A stretch of 64,000 bases of DNA, taken from contig NZ_CP133038.1 in assembly GCF_033060595.1 (NCBI RefSeq), forward strand, positions 2,108,001-2,172,000, in the 5' to 3' direction. This stretch comes from Pyramidobacter sp. YE332 (GTDB lineage: Bacteria; Synergistota; Synergistia; Synergistales; Dethiosulfovibrionaceae). Positions within the stretch are counted from its first letter, which is position 1. Each line of letters starts with the position of its first letter. The position numbers and the translations under genes are program-made. Under the pieces are notes generated by a model. That model saw only the letters and a list, made by a program, of their open reading frames with translations, was not told the origin of the DNA and did no database searches. Below, in pieces: positions 1-8,643 of this stretch.

Positions 1-450
1 CGCCTGCGCGAAACGGTGAAGATCGCGCTGCTGTTTTCGGTCGGCTATTATATTTTGTCCGAAGCGGCGGCGATGTTCTGGGCGGAGGAATTGGCATCCC
101 TCTTCACCGACGGCGACGCCGAACTGATCGCCCTCGCGGCGCGCTGCATGCGCATCGGCTACGCCGCCCTTCCCTTCAGCGCTGCCGCGATCATCGTCGG
201 CTACACGCTCGAGGCGCTCGGACGGGCGCGGGCGTCTTTCTGCTTCAACCTGATCCGCCAGCTCGTCGGCATCGCGCTGATCGTCATCCTGCCAAGATTC
301 CTCGGCGTCGACGGCGTGTGGATCACCTTTCCCGCCATCGATTTCGTCGGCGGCCTCGCCGCCGCGCTGCTGCTGCGCCGTGAAGCGCGGAACCTGCGGC
401 GAACGGAGTTTGCGGCGCCGAGTTCCGCCGCGCACGCGCCAGCTCCATGA
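1..450 (+). CDS. MATE family efflux transporter, C-terminal part (5' end outside window)
   Basis: The reading frame is open from the first base, so the gene starts upstream; about 149 C-terminal residues are visible. The segment is very hydrophobic, with several predicted membrane helices, and ends in a short basic and Ala/Pro-rich cytoplasmic tail. The pattern around EALGRARASFCFNLIRQ and the following helix resembles the last helices of MATE cation/drug antiporters, two complete copies of which lie elsewhere in the window. MATE proteins export cationic compounds against a sodium or proton gradient across the inner membrane. Family assignment rests only on this fragment. Confidence 0.75.
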   Translation, partial: RLRETVKIALLFSVGYYILSEAAAMFWAEELASLFTDGDAELIALAARCMRIGYAALPFSAAAIIVGYTLEALGRARASFCFNLIRQLVGIALIVILPRFLGVDGVWITFPAIDFVGGLAAALLLRREARNLRRTEFAAPSSAAHAPAP

Positions 451-482
451 AACAGCTTTTTTCGCGGGCGTCAGAAAAACAA

Positions 483-507
483 AAACGCCGATTGAACTTC
501 GGCGTTT
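483..507 (+). terminator. Probable terminator of the partial MATE gene
   Basis: A 9-bp stem (AAACGCCGA with TCGGCGTTT) and short loop lie 33 bases after the MATE stop codon. The downstream T-run is short, so termination efficiency is uncertain. Confidence 0.5.
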
Positions 508-619
508 ACACACAACGCAGCAACCCTTTCCCCCTTCCGACCGTCTGTCATCGTCACTTTCAGATCTGTCGGAAGGGGATTTTTTTGAAAAAAGCGCTGT
601 TCACACATAACTTCATGAT

Positions 620-656
620 GAGGCGCGCGCGACGACATTGCCGTCGCGCGCGCCTC
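620..656. terminator. Long GC-rich hairpin between convergent genes
   Basis: A perfect 15-bp stem (GAGGCGCGCGCGACG and its complement) with a 7-base loop sits between the ends of two convergent genes. It could end transcription in both directions, but neither side has a strong T-tract. Confidence 0.5.
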
Positions 657-669
657 ACTTATTTTGCTC

Positions 670-1683
670 TCAGCCGAACAGATCTTCCTGATCGTCCACG
701 TCGGGACGCAGGATGCGCACGGTCTCCTCCTGGAACCAGTCGTAAAGGGTATCTTTCGGCTCTTTCTGCGCGCGCAGGCGTTCGATGCTCGTGCCGAGGA
801 TGTAAAACGGACGGCAGGGTTCGATCAGATCGCGCCCCCAACGCCGCAGCGTCGCCGCCAGACCGGCCAGCTGCGTTTCGGTGTCGGCGACAAGAGCCAG
901 CAGCGTCCAGTCCTCCTGCTCATCGGCGTCGAGATCATACCAGCCGGGGACGTAGACGCGCCGCTGCTCCATCAAAAAGACGTGCAGCCGCCCGATCAGC
1001 GGCAGCAGCTCCCGGGGATCGTCACCGCATTTCACGGCGAACAGCAGATCGACGTTGTAAAATCCGAAGCGGTCCGACGCCATCGGTTTGAAAAACCTGT
1101 AGTGTTCGAAATCGGCATGGCTGCGCAGCATGAAGTCGATCGTCAGCGTCCCCGCAGGCGCGCCGTTTTCCTCCGCCCAGGCGTCGAGCCCCGACTGGCC
1201 GGGAGCGGGCAGGCCGCGCGCGCCCACGCCCCAGTGCGGAAAAGCTTTCGTAAACGATTCGACGAGCGGATGCTGCGGCCAGATCGCCCTGACGCGTTCG
1301 CCCTCGAAGGCGAAGTACCGGTCGTCGGGCAGGCACGGCACGACGGGAAACGTTTCGTGATGAGTGACTTCCTTGACGCCCCACTGCTGACGGAACGCGC
1401 GATCGAGCAACTGGCACATGCGGTTGTGTTCCAGCGCCCGGCAGGCCTGTGCCTCGTCGTCCGTCGGCGCGCCCATCTCCGCCGCCGGAACGCCGGTCGA
1501 CCGCGCCAGCTCGCGCCGCGCCGCCTCGCCCTCGGGCGTCAGAACGTAGCCGCCGCCGCGGCGCGTCAGTTCACCGGCTTCGAGCATCCCGGCCAGCGAT
1601 GAGGGATCGTCGCCGGCCAGACGCACCGTCTCTTCGTCCCAGCAGGGGAATTCGGGAGAAAACAAAAGGATCGAAGATTCCAT
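670..1683 (-). CDS. Unrecognised 337-residue cytoplasmic protein
   Basis: I do not recognise this protein. The chosen start has a good ribosome site (GGAGGAACGATC before ATG), and the reading frame upstream of it is only overlap with the next gene. There is no signal peptide or membrane helix. Residues about 25-60 look like a small winged-helix-type segment (alternating Leu/Glu helices, then GGGYVLTPEGE). The rest is rich in Trp, Phe and acidic residues, with a distinctive HNRMCQLLDRAF stretch and a very acidic C-terminus (DVDDQEDLFG). Codon use matches the neighbours. It is monocistronic, with a hairpin on each side. Confidence 0.8.
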   Translation of the reverse strand: MESSILLFSPEFPCWDEETVRLAGDDPSSLAGMLEAGELTRRGGGYVLTPEGEAARRELARSTGVPAAEMGAPTDDEAQACRALEHNRMCQLLDRAFRQQWGVKEVTHHETFPVVPCLPDDRYFAFEGERVRAIWPQHPLVESFTKAFPHWGVGARGLPAPGQSGLDAWAEENGAPAGTLTIDFMLRSHADFEHYRFFKPMASDRFGFYNVDLLFAVKCGDDPRELLPLIGRLHVFLMEQRRVYVPGWYDLDADEQEDWTLLALVADTETQLAGLAATLRRWGRDLIEPCRPFYILGTSIERLRAQKEPKDTLYDWFQEETVRILRPDVDDQEDLFG

Positions 1684-1734
1684 GATCGTTCCTCCTTCGT
1701 TTAAGAGAAATAATTTTCCCATGACGATTTTACA

Positions 1735-1770
1735 AAACGGACGCCCTTTTTCGCAAAAAGGCGCCCGTTT
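1735..1770 (-). terminator. Terminator of the BCCT transporter gene
   Basis: Downstream of the minus-strand transporter gene, a stem of about 15 bp (ACGGGCGCC core, one mismatch) is followed by TTTTGT on the minus strand, as expected for intrinsic termination. Confidence 0.75.
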
Positions 1771-1793
1771 TTTCACGCTTGGATTGAAGAGAC

Positions 1794-3356
1794 TTACAGA
1801 CGCCCGTTCCGCTCGTCGGCGTTGAGGGCCTTCCAGAACCCCCAGCAGGAGAAGAACATGATGAACGCGAACGGAGGCGCCGTGCACAACGAGATGGTCT
1901 GAATGTTGATCAGGCCGCCGGTGGTCAAAAGCACCACGGCCAGAGCGCCCATGAGGATGCCCCAGATGGCCATCTTGCTCTTGGACGGATCGCTGGTGCC
2001 GTGCTGGCAGTACGCGGCCAGCACGAACGTGGCCGAATTGGCCGAAGTGACGAAGAACGTCGTGATCAGCACGATCATGCCGTAGGACATGGCGGTGCCG
2101 AGAGGATAGTGCTTGTACAGCTCGAAGGCGCCGACGGAAACATCCTTGATCACTTCCGCCGCGATCTTGACGTGTTGGACCAGCTCCAAATGCAGCGCCG
2201 AAGTGCCGAAGATGGCGAACCAGACCGCGCTGCCGAGCGCGGGAACGATCAGAACGCCGGCGATGAACTCGCTGATGGTGCGGCCGCGGGAAATGCGGGC
2301 CACGAAAGCGCCGACGAAAGGCGCCCAGGCGATCCACCAGGCCCAGTAGTACAGCGTCCAGTTGGCAAGATGTTTCTGGTACCCGGCGCCGTAGGGATCC
2401 ATCATGAAACTCTCCTCGACCAGGCCGCTGAGGAAATCGCCGATGCCGGTCATGAAGGATTCGACGATGGGCAGCGAGGGGCCGACGATGAACATCAGGG
2501 CCATGAGGATGAAGCAGACGCGGATGTTGAAGTCGGCCACCTTGGAAATGCCCTTTTTGATGCCGAGCACGGCCGAACCGGTGTAAAGCACGGCAAGAAT
2601 CGCAATGATGACGACCTGAACGAACGTGGTCTTGGGCAGTCCGAAGACGGTATTGGCGCCCGAGTTCAGCTGCAGCGTGCCGAGGCCGAGAGACGTGGTG
2701 ATGCCGCCCAGCGTGGCGAACGTGGCGAGAATGTCGACGACCTTGCCGAACGTCCCCTTGACGGCCTTTTCACCGACCAGCGGGATGAAGATCGAACTGA
2801 TCAGACCGGGCGCGTTGTAGCGGAACTGGTAGTAGGCCAGCGGCATGGCGATGACGGCGTAACCGGCCCAGGGATGCAGACCCCAGTGGAAAAAAGAAAT
2901 CTGCAGCGCGTCGCGGGCGGCCTGAACGGACTCGGGCGCCGCGCCGAAGGGCGGATTGGTGAAATAAATCAGCGGCTCGGCGGCGCCGTAAAACACCAGC
3001 CCCACGCCCATACCGGCCGAGAACAGCATGGCGAACCAGGCCAGATTGCCGTATTCGGGGCGGTCCTCCGCCCGGCCCAGGCGGACTTTGCCGAAACGGC
3101 CGGCGGCGATGAAAAGACAGAAGATGACGAAAACGTTCATGAAGAACATATACCCGGCGCCGAAATAAGTCGTCAGGCCGTTGAACAACGACTTGGCGAA
3201 GGAGCCGAAAGAATCGGGCGACAGCAGCCCCCAGAGGACCGCCGCAAACGTGATCAATATCGAAACGTAATAAACCGTGTTGCTCTTGGTATCGACGCAG
3301 CCTGACCAGTCGAGCCGGCCGTGGTCGAGAGGATTCCGCGAAACTTTGTCCGACAT
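1794..3356 (-). CDS. BCCT family betaine/carnitine/choline transporter
   Basis: This is a 520-residue inner-membrane transporter of the betaine-choline-carnitine family. It has about 12 hydrophobic segments, the sodium-site-like SAGMGVG motif near residue 113, and the family Trp-rich stretch WAWWIAWAP near residue 337. The ribosome site AAGGAG precedes ATG by a normal distance. It lies directly downstream of, and on the same strand as, betaine/glycine-reductase-type B-component genes, separated only by a terminator hairpin. This arrangement is known for betaine reductase loci, where the BCCT protein imports the substrate. I infer glycine betaine as the likely substrate; carnitine or choline remain possible. 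Confidence 0.93.
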   Translation of the reverse strand: MSDKVSRNPLDHGRLDWSGCVDTKSNTVYYVSILITFAAVLWGLLSPDSFGSFAKSLFNGLTTYFGAGYMFFMNVFVIFCLFIAAGRFGKVRLGRAEDRPEYGNLAWFAMLFSAGMGVGLVFYGAAEPLIYFTNPPFGAAPESVQAARDALQISFFHWGLHPWAGYAVIAMPLAYYQFRYNAPGLISSIFIPLVGEKAVKGTFGKVVDILATFATLGGITTSLGLGTLQLNSGANTVFGLPKTTFVQVVIIAILAVLYTGSAVLGIKKGISKVADFNIRVCFILMALMFIVGPSLPIVESFMTGIGDFLSGLVEESFMMDPYGAGYQKHLANWTLYYWAWWIAWAPFVGAFVARISRGRTISEFIAGVLIVPALGSAVWFAIFGTSALHLELVQHVKIAAEVIKDVSVGAFELYKHYPLGTAMSYGMIVLITTFFVTSANSATFVLAAYCQHGTSDPSKSKMAIWGILMGALAVVLLTTGGLINIQTISLCTAPPFAFIMFFSCWGFWKALNADERNGRL

Positions 3357-3398
3357 TCAAGTGACTCCTTTCACAACGGGAAGGAACGTCTAAAACAA

Positions 3399-3438
3399 GG
3401 GGCTGAAATTCGCGTTTCAAAAACGTCCTTTCAGCCCC
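3399..3438 (-). terminator. Hairpin between the reductase genes and the BCCT gene
   Basis: A perfect 10-bp stem (GGGGCTGAAA with TTTCAGCCCC) and 20-base loop is followed on the minus strand by TTGTTTTAG. It probably lowers, rather than abolishes, read-through into the BCCT gene. Confidence 0.65.
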
Positions 3439-3495
3439 TCGAACTTACTTGCCGCGTCTCTTGTCGAGAGGATTCCGCTCCGCCGTTCCGTCAGA

Positions 3496-4812
3496 TCAGA
3501 ACTTGGAGGGGAACACCGTCGGCTCGGCGATGTCCGTCGCCAGAGCGTTCAGAGCCGCCTCGACGCGGCTGGTGCGCAGCTGCCATTCGGCCTCGGCGCT
3601 CAGTTCGGGATCGCCCAGAGGATAGGGAACGGACACCGTCTGGACCATGCGGTTGGCGCCGACGGTCTTGGCCACGTCGATCAGATTGCACATCACGACC
3701 ACGGGAATGCCGGTTTTCTCGATTTCTTTGCCCATCGTTGACCCGCAACGAGTGCACGTGCCTCAGGTGGCGGTGAGCACGACGGCGTCGACCTTGGCGG
3801 CGTGAAGCTCGGCGGCGATCTCCTTGCCGAATTTGGCGGCAAAAGCCTGGGTCGTGCCGGTGCCGACGGTCACATAGTAATAATCGTAAAGCTTGCCGAT
3901 CTTGCCCTGCTTCTCGAAGTAGCGCATGGCGTCCACAGGCACGCCGCGGTCGGGAATGTGGCACATGGCGGCGGGGTCGAAGCCGGCGTGGATCGTCTTG
4001 AACACGCCCTCGGGCAGATTGTCGAGTTTGGAGATGTCGTACTTGCCCCACTTCTGCGCGGAAGCGCTCTGAATGTGGTCGGGGTTGTCCACGGGCACGA
4101 CGCCGGAGGACGAGACGAGAGCGACGGTGGCGTGAGCCAGATCCTTGAGCGCGGGCGCGGGCGGGATCTTCTCCATCTTGGGGATGATCAGCTCGGTCTG
4201 GAACGGCTCGCCCTTGAGCTTCTTGAGCAGCATGTCGATGACGCGGTCGGCGGCGATGCGTCCGTCGGGCTGAGGGATCTCGGCGCGGATGCCGCGGGGG
4301 AAGTAGCCTTCCTGGGCGGCGGGCAGGAGCTCTTCGCCCTTGGCGATCTTCTTGGCGAATGCGGCCATGGCGGTCACGTCGTCCTTCATGAAGGTCGCCT
4401 TGCGGCCGCCCTTGAAGATGTAGCACACGGATTTGTACTCTTCGACGCCGGGATTTTCCTCGTTCATGGAGGTGATCACGGGCACGTGATAGCGCTCGGC
4501 CACCGCCTTGCACATGATGCCGCAGCCGACGCCGTAGCGTCCGGCCATGAAGGCGGGACCGGCGAAGAAAATATCGAATTTCTTCGTGTCGAGCCAGGCG
4601 AAGATCTCTTTCAGGGCTTCGTCGGTGTGATTGGTGATGTAATTGTCGCCGCAGACGATGGTGTTGGTGACTTCGATGTCGGGCTTCACCATCTGGTTCA
4701 GCATCATCGAACAGCCGACGAGATTGTCGTGGAAAATGGGCTTGGCGTCGGCCGCGTCTTCGCCGCCGACCTGGCCGAAAAACTGGTTGATGTAGTGAAT
4801 GGCTTTCAGCAT
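3496..4812 (-). CDS. grdH: Selenocysteine-containing B-component beta subunit of glycine/sarcosine/betaine reductase
   Basis: This is a 438-residue protein read through an in-frame UGA at codon 350 (complement 3763-3765). The residues after the UGA give U350-G-T-C-T-R-C356, the UxxCxxC motif of GrdB/GrdF/GrdH. The protein continues in frame for 88 residues (GIPVVVMCN...) to a UGA stop at 3496. A gene caller that treats UGA only as stop would split it into a 349-residue and a 79-residue piece. The B component binds the amino acid substrate and transfers its carboxymethyl group to the GrdA selenoprotein. A ribosome site (GGGGAGG) precedes ATG, 20 bases after the alpha subunit gene. The BCCT neighbour favours betaine specificity (grdH); grdB or grdF are alternatives. 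No grdA, grdC or grdD lies nearby. Confidence 0.9.
3735..3751 (-). promoter_or_regulatory. Bacterial SECIS element candidate of grdH
   Basis: Exactly 11 bases after the UGA codon, a 6-bp stem (UCGUUG with CAACGA) closes a 5-base loop CGGGU. A short hairpin with loop guanines just 3' of UGA is the form of bacterial SECIS recognised by SelB. It overlaps codons 355-360. Confidence 0.7.
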
Positions 4813-4832
4813 TTTATTTTTGCCTCCCCGAT

Positions 4833-6139
4833 TTAAAAATCAGCGCAGGTTCTCTTGGAGTAACCGCTGATGTGGTTGGCGCAGAACATGCCGTTGTTTT
4901 CCATCACGAAGGAACCGTCGGAACGGATGCAGCCTTCCCAGCCGCCGGAGTTCCCGTCGCGGGCCAGAGCTTCGAGCTCGCCGATGACTTCCATCTTCGG
5001 GAACTCGTACATCTGGGACACGTTGCCGGTGGTGACCAACGCGTCGGTGGCGGGGTTCATCGAAACGAGGGGCTGCGAGGCGCCGTCGCGGCCGGTGCAC
5101 TCGTCCGACAGGCCGATGGTCTTGATGCCGAGGCGCTCGAGCTCGACCAGCATGGCCGTGTAATCGACGTCGGGGTTGCCGTACCCTTCTTCGACGACGA
5201 CCGCGGCGTCGACGCCGAGCGAGGCGCAGATCTGTCCGGCCATTTTGGCGCAACGGACTTTTTCGTCCATCTTCACGTTCAGCGTGGACATGACGACGCC
5301 GAGGAAATTGATGGTCTTGCCGTGCTGTTCGTAGAGCTTCTTGATCATCGGATTGACGGCGAACTCGTAAGTCGAGATCTTCGACGACGTGGGCATGAAG
5401 GACCCCGACACCATGCAGCCGTCGAGCAGTTCGTTGGGGTGCATGAAGGTGGGCAGGATATGGTTGCCGTCCCAGCCGTAGATCAGCGTGTTGTAGCCCA
5501 TCGTCTCCATCTGGGTCTGCGGCTGAAGCAGGTAGACCACGCGGGGCAGTTTGTCCACTTCGGGGCCGCGCTCGTTCAGGGGGGCAGGTCGTAGACTTCG
5601 ATGTTCTCGGGCTCGAGGTCTTTCACGCACTGGCCGACGTATTCGGCAAGGCGCATGCCGGCCCAGCGCAGGGCGTGATTTTTCTTCTGCTGCTCGCGCT
5701 TTTCAAACTCTTCGTCGGTGTCGGCCACCAGCACGAGATTGACCATGTCGCCGAAAATGGTGTGATGCTGATACGCGCCGCCCATGGCGATCAGGCCGTC
5801 CTGGAATCCTCCCCAATGTTCGCCGACGACGAGCAGCGAACAGTCCTGCAGGCAGTGGGTGCGGCCGGAACCGGCGATCTCCATCTCGGACAGCACGCCG
5901 GGGAAGATCCCGTGGCCGCCGGACACCTTGCAGCGCATCTCCACCGCTTCCTTGACGGGACAGAGCACCACCTCGTCGCCGGGATGCACGATCCTCAGAT
6001 CGGCGGTGGTGATGTGCTCGTCTTCCTTGACGACCTTGAGCAGTTCTTCCTTGTTGACGGTGAGAATGCCCTTGCTGTAGCCCGTATGGTCGCCGAACTT
6101 GATGTCGGTCACATGAAAGGCTCCGATTTCAAGTCTCAT
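4833..6139 (-). pseudogene. grdI: B-component alpha subunit (pyruvoyl proprotein) of betaine/glycine reductase, frame broken
   Basis: Two adjacent frames together encode one 435-residue GrdE/GrdG/GrdI-type proprotein. The first 187 residues (MRLEIGAFHV to EVYDLPP) run into UGA at 5576. The next frame continues without a gap as LNERGPEVDKLPRVVYL. The switch falls in a run of six C on the minus strand (plus-strand G run 5579-5584); one extra base restores the gene. Family members self-cleave before a Cys that becomes the pyruvoyl group; Cys242 in LLDGCMVSG is my best candidate in the restored protein. The start has a good ribosome site (GGAG). A homopolymer sequencing error is the simplest explanation, with true loss or slippage as alternatives. 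The motif assignment is from memory of the family. Confidence 0.8.
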
Positions 6140-6258
6140 AACTGAAATCACTCCTTCTTCAAGATTTGCGGGATCAAATCCCTCCGATGCCCCTTCGAGA
6201 TGACCGAACGTTCTCAGCCCGGCCACTCCATTCCCTCTGTGTTGCTTTTCACGATTGA

Positions 6259-6287
6259 ATTATAATGAAAAAGAATGAATGATTTCC
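6259..6287 (-). promoter_or_regulatory. Putative promoter of the betaine reductase cluster
   Basis: A perfect TATAAT box lies on the minus strand (complement 6259-6264), 120 bases upstream of the grdI start and in AT-rich DNA. No good -35 hexamer is visible at 17 bases. Confidence 0.45.
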
Positions 6288-6375
6288 ATAATGAAAAATG
6301 TGAAAATGCCCGTAGTAAAAATTATGACGCGCCGCTCGCGACAATCCGACGGCGTCGCTTAACGCGGAACATGCA

Positions 6376-6410
6376 CAAAGAGCCGCCCCGGTCGATGCGA
6401 GGCGGCTCTT
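6376..6410 (-). terminator. Terminator of the two-component operon
   Basis: A perfect 11-bp stem (AAAGAGCCGCC with GGCGGCTCTTT) lies downstream of the response regulator stop, followed on the minus strand by TTTGTG. Together with the promoter at 6259 it accounts for the 400-base gap 6140-6540. Confidence 0.7.
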
Positions 6411-6540
6411 TGCCGTTGTTTCCCGACGAGATTTTCACGATGGTTCGGTGCCTGCCGCGCAGGCGGCGCCGTTGCCGATTTTCCTCTTCCGTTGTGCCGC
6501 GGGTGCCGGCCCGCTTTTTCTTCGCGGCTGGAGACGGCGT

Positions 6541-7191
6541 TCAGCTGAGGTCGAGGTAGCCTTCGCGGATGGCGTAACGCGTCAGCTCGGCCATGCTGTT
6601 GCAGCCAAGCTTGTCGAGGATGTGGCGACGGTGGGTGTCCACCGTGTTTTTGCTGATGCTGAGCTGTTCGGCGATCTGTTTGGCGTTGCAGCCGTTGACG
6701 AGAAGCTTCAACACGTCCAGTTCACGGTCCGACAGCGGGCAGTTCGAGGACTGGGCCTCGCTTTCGGTCAAGCGCAGATAATCCCCGATGAGCGTCGAAA
6801 GGATCGCCGGCGTCAAGTAATACTGCCCGTTCGCGACGGTTTGGATGGCCAGGCACAGTTCCTGCGACGAACACTCTTTCAGCACGTAGCCGCGGGCGCC
6901 GGCTTTCAGGCTCTCGACGATCAGGTTCTTGTCGCCGTGCATGGACAGCACCAGCACCTTCGTGCCGGGCGAGCCGGCGGCAATCTTCTGCGTCGCCTGG
7001 ATGCCGTTCAGCCGCGGCATCGTCATGTCCATCAGCACCACGTCGGGCTGCAGGCGCTCCACCGCCGCGACGGCCTCCGCGCCGTCGCGGGCCAGTCCGG
7101 CCAGTTCGATGCCGTCCGCTTTGCCGAGCAGTTCCCGCAGTCCTTCAAGAAACATTTCGTGATCGTCGGCCAGAAGCACGCGAATACTCAT
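6541..7191 (-). CDS. NarL/LuxR-type response regulator
   Basis: This 216-residue protein has an N-terminal receiver domain with the acidic pair in LLADDHE, the phosphoacceptor Asp in VVLMDMTMP (about residue 54) and the conserved Lys at about residue 105 (YVLKE). A linker leads to a C-terminal LuxR-type helix-turn-helix (LSDRELDVLKLLVNG and the KNTVDTHRRHILDKLG recognition region). It presumably binds DNA as a phosphorylated dimer. Its start overlaps the end of the histidine kinase gene by 4 bases (ATGA), so the two are translationally coupled partners. The regulated genes are not evident; the betaine reductase cluster lies directly downstream. Confidence 0.93.
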   Translation of the reverse strand: MSIRVLLADDHEMFLEGLRELLGKADGIELAGLARDGAEAVAAVERLQPDVVLMDMTMPRLNGIQATQKIAAGSPGTKVLVLSMHGDKNLIVESLKAGARGYVLKECSSQELCLAIQTVANGQYYLTPAILSTLIGDYLRLTESEAQSSNCPLSDRELDVLKLLVNGCNAKQIAEQLSISKNTVDTHRRHILDKLGCNSMAELTRYAIREGYLDLS

Positions 7192-8315
7192 TTGAACTCC
7201 CCTTCCTTCAGTTTCAACGGGCAGGACATGGCGACGGTCGCGCCTTTCCCGGGGATGGAAACGATTTTCAGAGTCCCATCGATGGGTTCAAGACGTTCCC
7301 TGATGCTGAAAAGCCCAAAGCTTTTCGTCTCCTTGCGCGCCTCGTTATGATCGAGGTCGAAGTCCTCGGGGAATCCCCGGCCGTTGTCCTCCACCGCGAC
7401 CATGATCTTCCCCGGGCCGCGGTTGACGATGATGGTGACGCGCGTCGCGCCGGAATGTTTGATCACGTTGATCAGCAGCTCGCGTGCCATGCGGTAGAGG
7501 ATCACGCAGACGGCGTCGTCCGCCCAGAAGTCGGCCATGGTCCCCTTCGCGCGCAGCTCCCACTTGATGCCGTGCGGCGTGAGCAGATTGTCGGCCAACG
7601 ATTCCAAGGCAGGATTGATGCCCACTTCCTTGAGAATGGGCGGGCTGAGCTCGAAGATCAGCGAACGGCTTTCGCAGATCATCTTCTCCGTGTTGGCTTC
7701 CAGCGCCGCCATCTCCGCCTCCAGCGCCGGACGCACTTTTTCGCGCAGCTCGCGGATCTTGTGAAGCTGCGATACCAGATCGTAGCCGATGCGGTCGTGC
7801 AGGTCGGTGGCGATGGCGCGGCGCGTGCTCTCCTCGGTGAGCGTCAGCTGCGTGGCCAAATTGCGCAATTCGTTTTTTTTGCGGTCCAGCGCCTCGTCGG
7901 CATCCTTCAATTTTGTCTTGTCGAGGAAGATCACGGCCGCCATGGCCGGCGGCAGCGGGAAGGCGATCGCCTCGAGGAAACTGCCGGCCTCTTTGCTGTT
8001 GCCCTCGCAGTGCACCGAATGTCCGAGACGCAGACAGTCGACGATGATCTGGGACCAGCGCGGCTCGGAAATCGGCCATACGTCGAGAAAGCTGCGGCCG
8101 ATCACGTCCCGGCGGCGAACCTTCATGACGCGCTCGTAAGACGGGTTGACGTCGACGAAAAACACTCTGTCGGCCGTGATGCTGCGGCGCGATCCTTCCT
8201 CCACGCGGTACAGCGCGATCGGGTCGAACGTCCGCGCGAACAGCATCCGATACACGATCATGGCTTCTTCGGATGTCCCGGATGCTCTTCTTCCGTTATA
8301 TTCATTACGATTCAT
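7188..8315 (-). CDS. Cytoplasmic PAS sensor histidine kinase (HisKA_3 type)
   Basis: This 375-residue kinase has no clear membrane segment. Residues about 20-140 form a PAS-like sensor (FFVDVNPSYERVMKVRRRDVIG, then FLDVWP). A coiled linker leads to the HisKA_3 dimerisation region with the phosphoacceptor His in ATDLHDRIGYDL. A HATPase domain follows, with the N-box ELLINVIKHSGA and G-boxes DNGRGF and FGLFSIRERL. It phosphorylates the overlapping NarL-type regulator. A soluble PAS domain suggests sensing of an internal signal such as redox state or a small ligand. The start has only a weak ribosome site, so a few residues of N-terminal uncertainty remain. Confidence 0.9.
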   Translation of the reverse strand: MNRNEYNGRRASGTSEEAMIVYRMLFARTFDPIALYRVEEGSRRSITADRVFFVDVNPSYERVMKVRRRDVIGRSFLDVWPISEPRWSQIIVDCLRLGHSVHCEGNSKEAGSFLEAIAFPLPPAMAAVIFLDKTKLKDADEALDRKKNELRNLATQLTLTEESTRRAIATDLHDRIGYDLVSQLHKIRELREKVRPALEAEMAALEANTEKMICESRSLIFELSPPILKEVGINPALESLADNLLTPHGIKWELRAKGTMADFWADDAVCVILYRMARELLINVIKHSGATRVTIIVNRGPGKIMVAVEDNGRGFPEDFDLDHNEARKETKSFGLFSIRERLEPIDGTLKIVSIPGKGATVAMSCPLKLKEGEFK

Positions 8316-8462
8316 TTCAACTCATCCGCCTTATCCACGAAATACAAAACCTTCGTTTTCTCCCGCCAACGCATAAAAGCAGAGGCACTGATTCATTCTA
8401 TAATATTTCCCGATTTTCGGCGAACAGGAAAAAGATCGTCCTGACCGCTTCACTGCGGCTTC

Positions 8463-8491
8463 TTGACAGGGCACAAAGTTCATGATAATCT
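8463..8491 (+). promoter_or_regulatory. Sigma-70-type promoter of the aminotransferase gene
   Basis: A perfect -35 hexamer TTGACA (8463-8468) is followed after 17 bases by TAATCT (8486-8491), preceded by TGA. Transcription would start near 8498 and include a 145-base leader. Confidence 0.65.
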
Positions 8492-8538
8492 ACAATCGAT
8501 AAAAATAAGTTCACCTTCTCCGGCACCGGCCGGAGGCA

Positions 8539-8611
8539 AAAAGGCGTCCCGACCCTGCCGCAGGTACAGCGCGCGAAAGCGCGCCACAAGGCACGGTTTG
8601 GGACGCCTTTT
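8539..8611 (+). promoter_or_regulatory. Structured 5' leader, candidate attenuator or regulatory RNA
   Basis: A 12-bp outer stem (AAAAGGCGTCCC with GGGACGCCTTTT) encloses about 49 bases. These hold a GCGCGC-GAAA-GCGCGC tetraloop hairpin and further complementarity (ACC/GGU and GCC/GGC). The outer stem ends in TTTT, like an intrinsic terminator, yet it lies inside the 5' leader of the aminotransferase gene and no gene upstream needs terminating. I do not recognise the fold as a known riboswitch class. Confidence 0.55.
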
Positions 8612-8643
8612 CCAATATCCAGGTATCCAGGGAGGAATCGTTC

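Noticed and set aside
2001-3305. A 434-codon plus-strand frame across the BCCT gene
   Set aside because: It is the exact antisense of a well-supported membrane transporter and its product is hydrophilic low-complexity sequence.
8333-8342. TTATCCACG and TTTTCCACA (near 34333) as DnaA boxes marking an origin
   Set aside because: Single scattered near-matches without clustering, an AT-rich unwinding region or a dnaA gene; not enough to call an origin.
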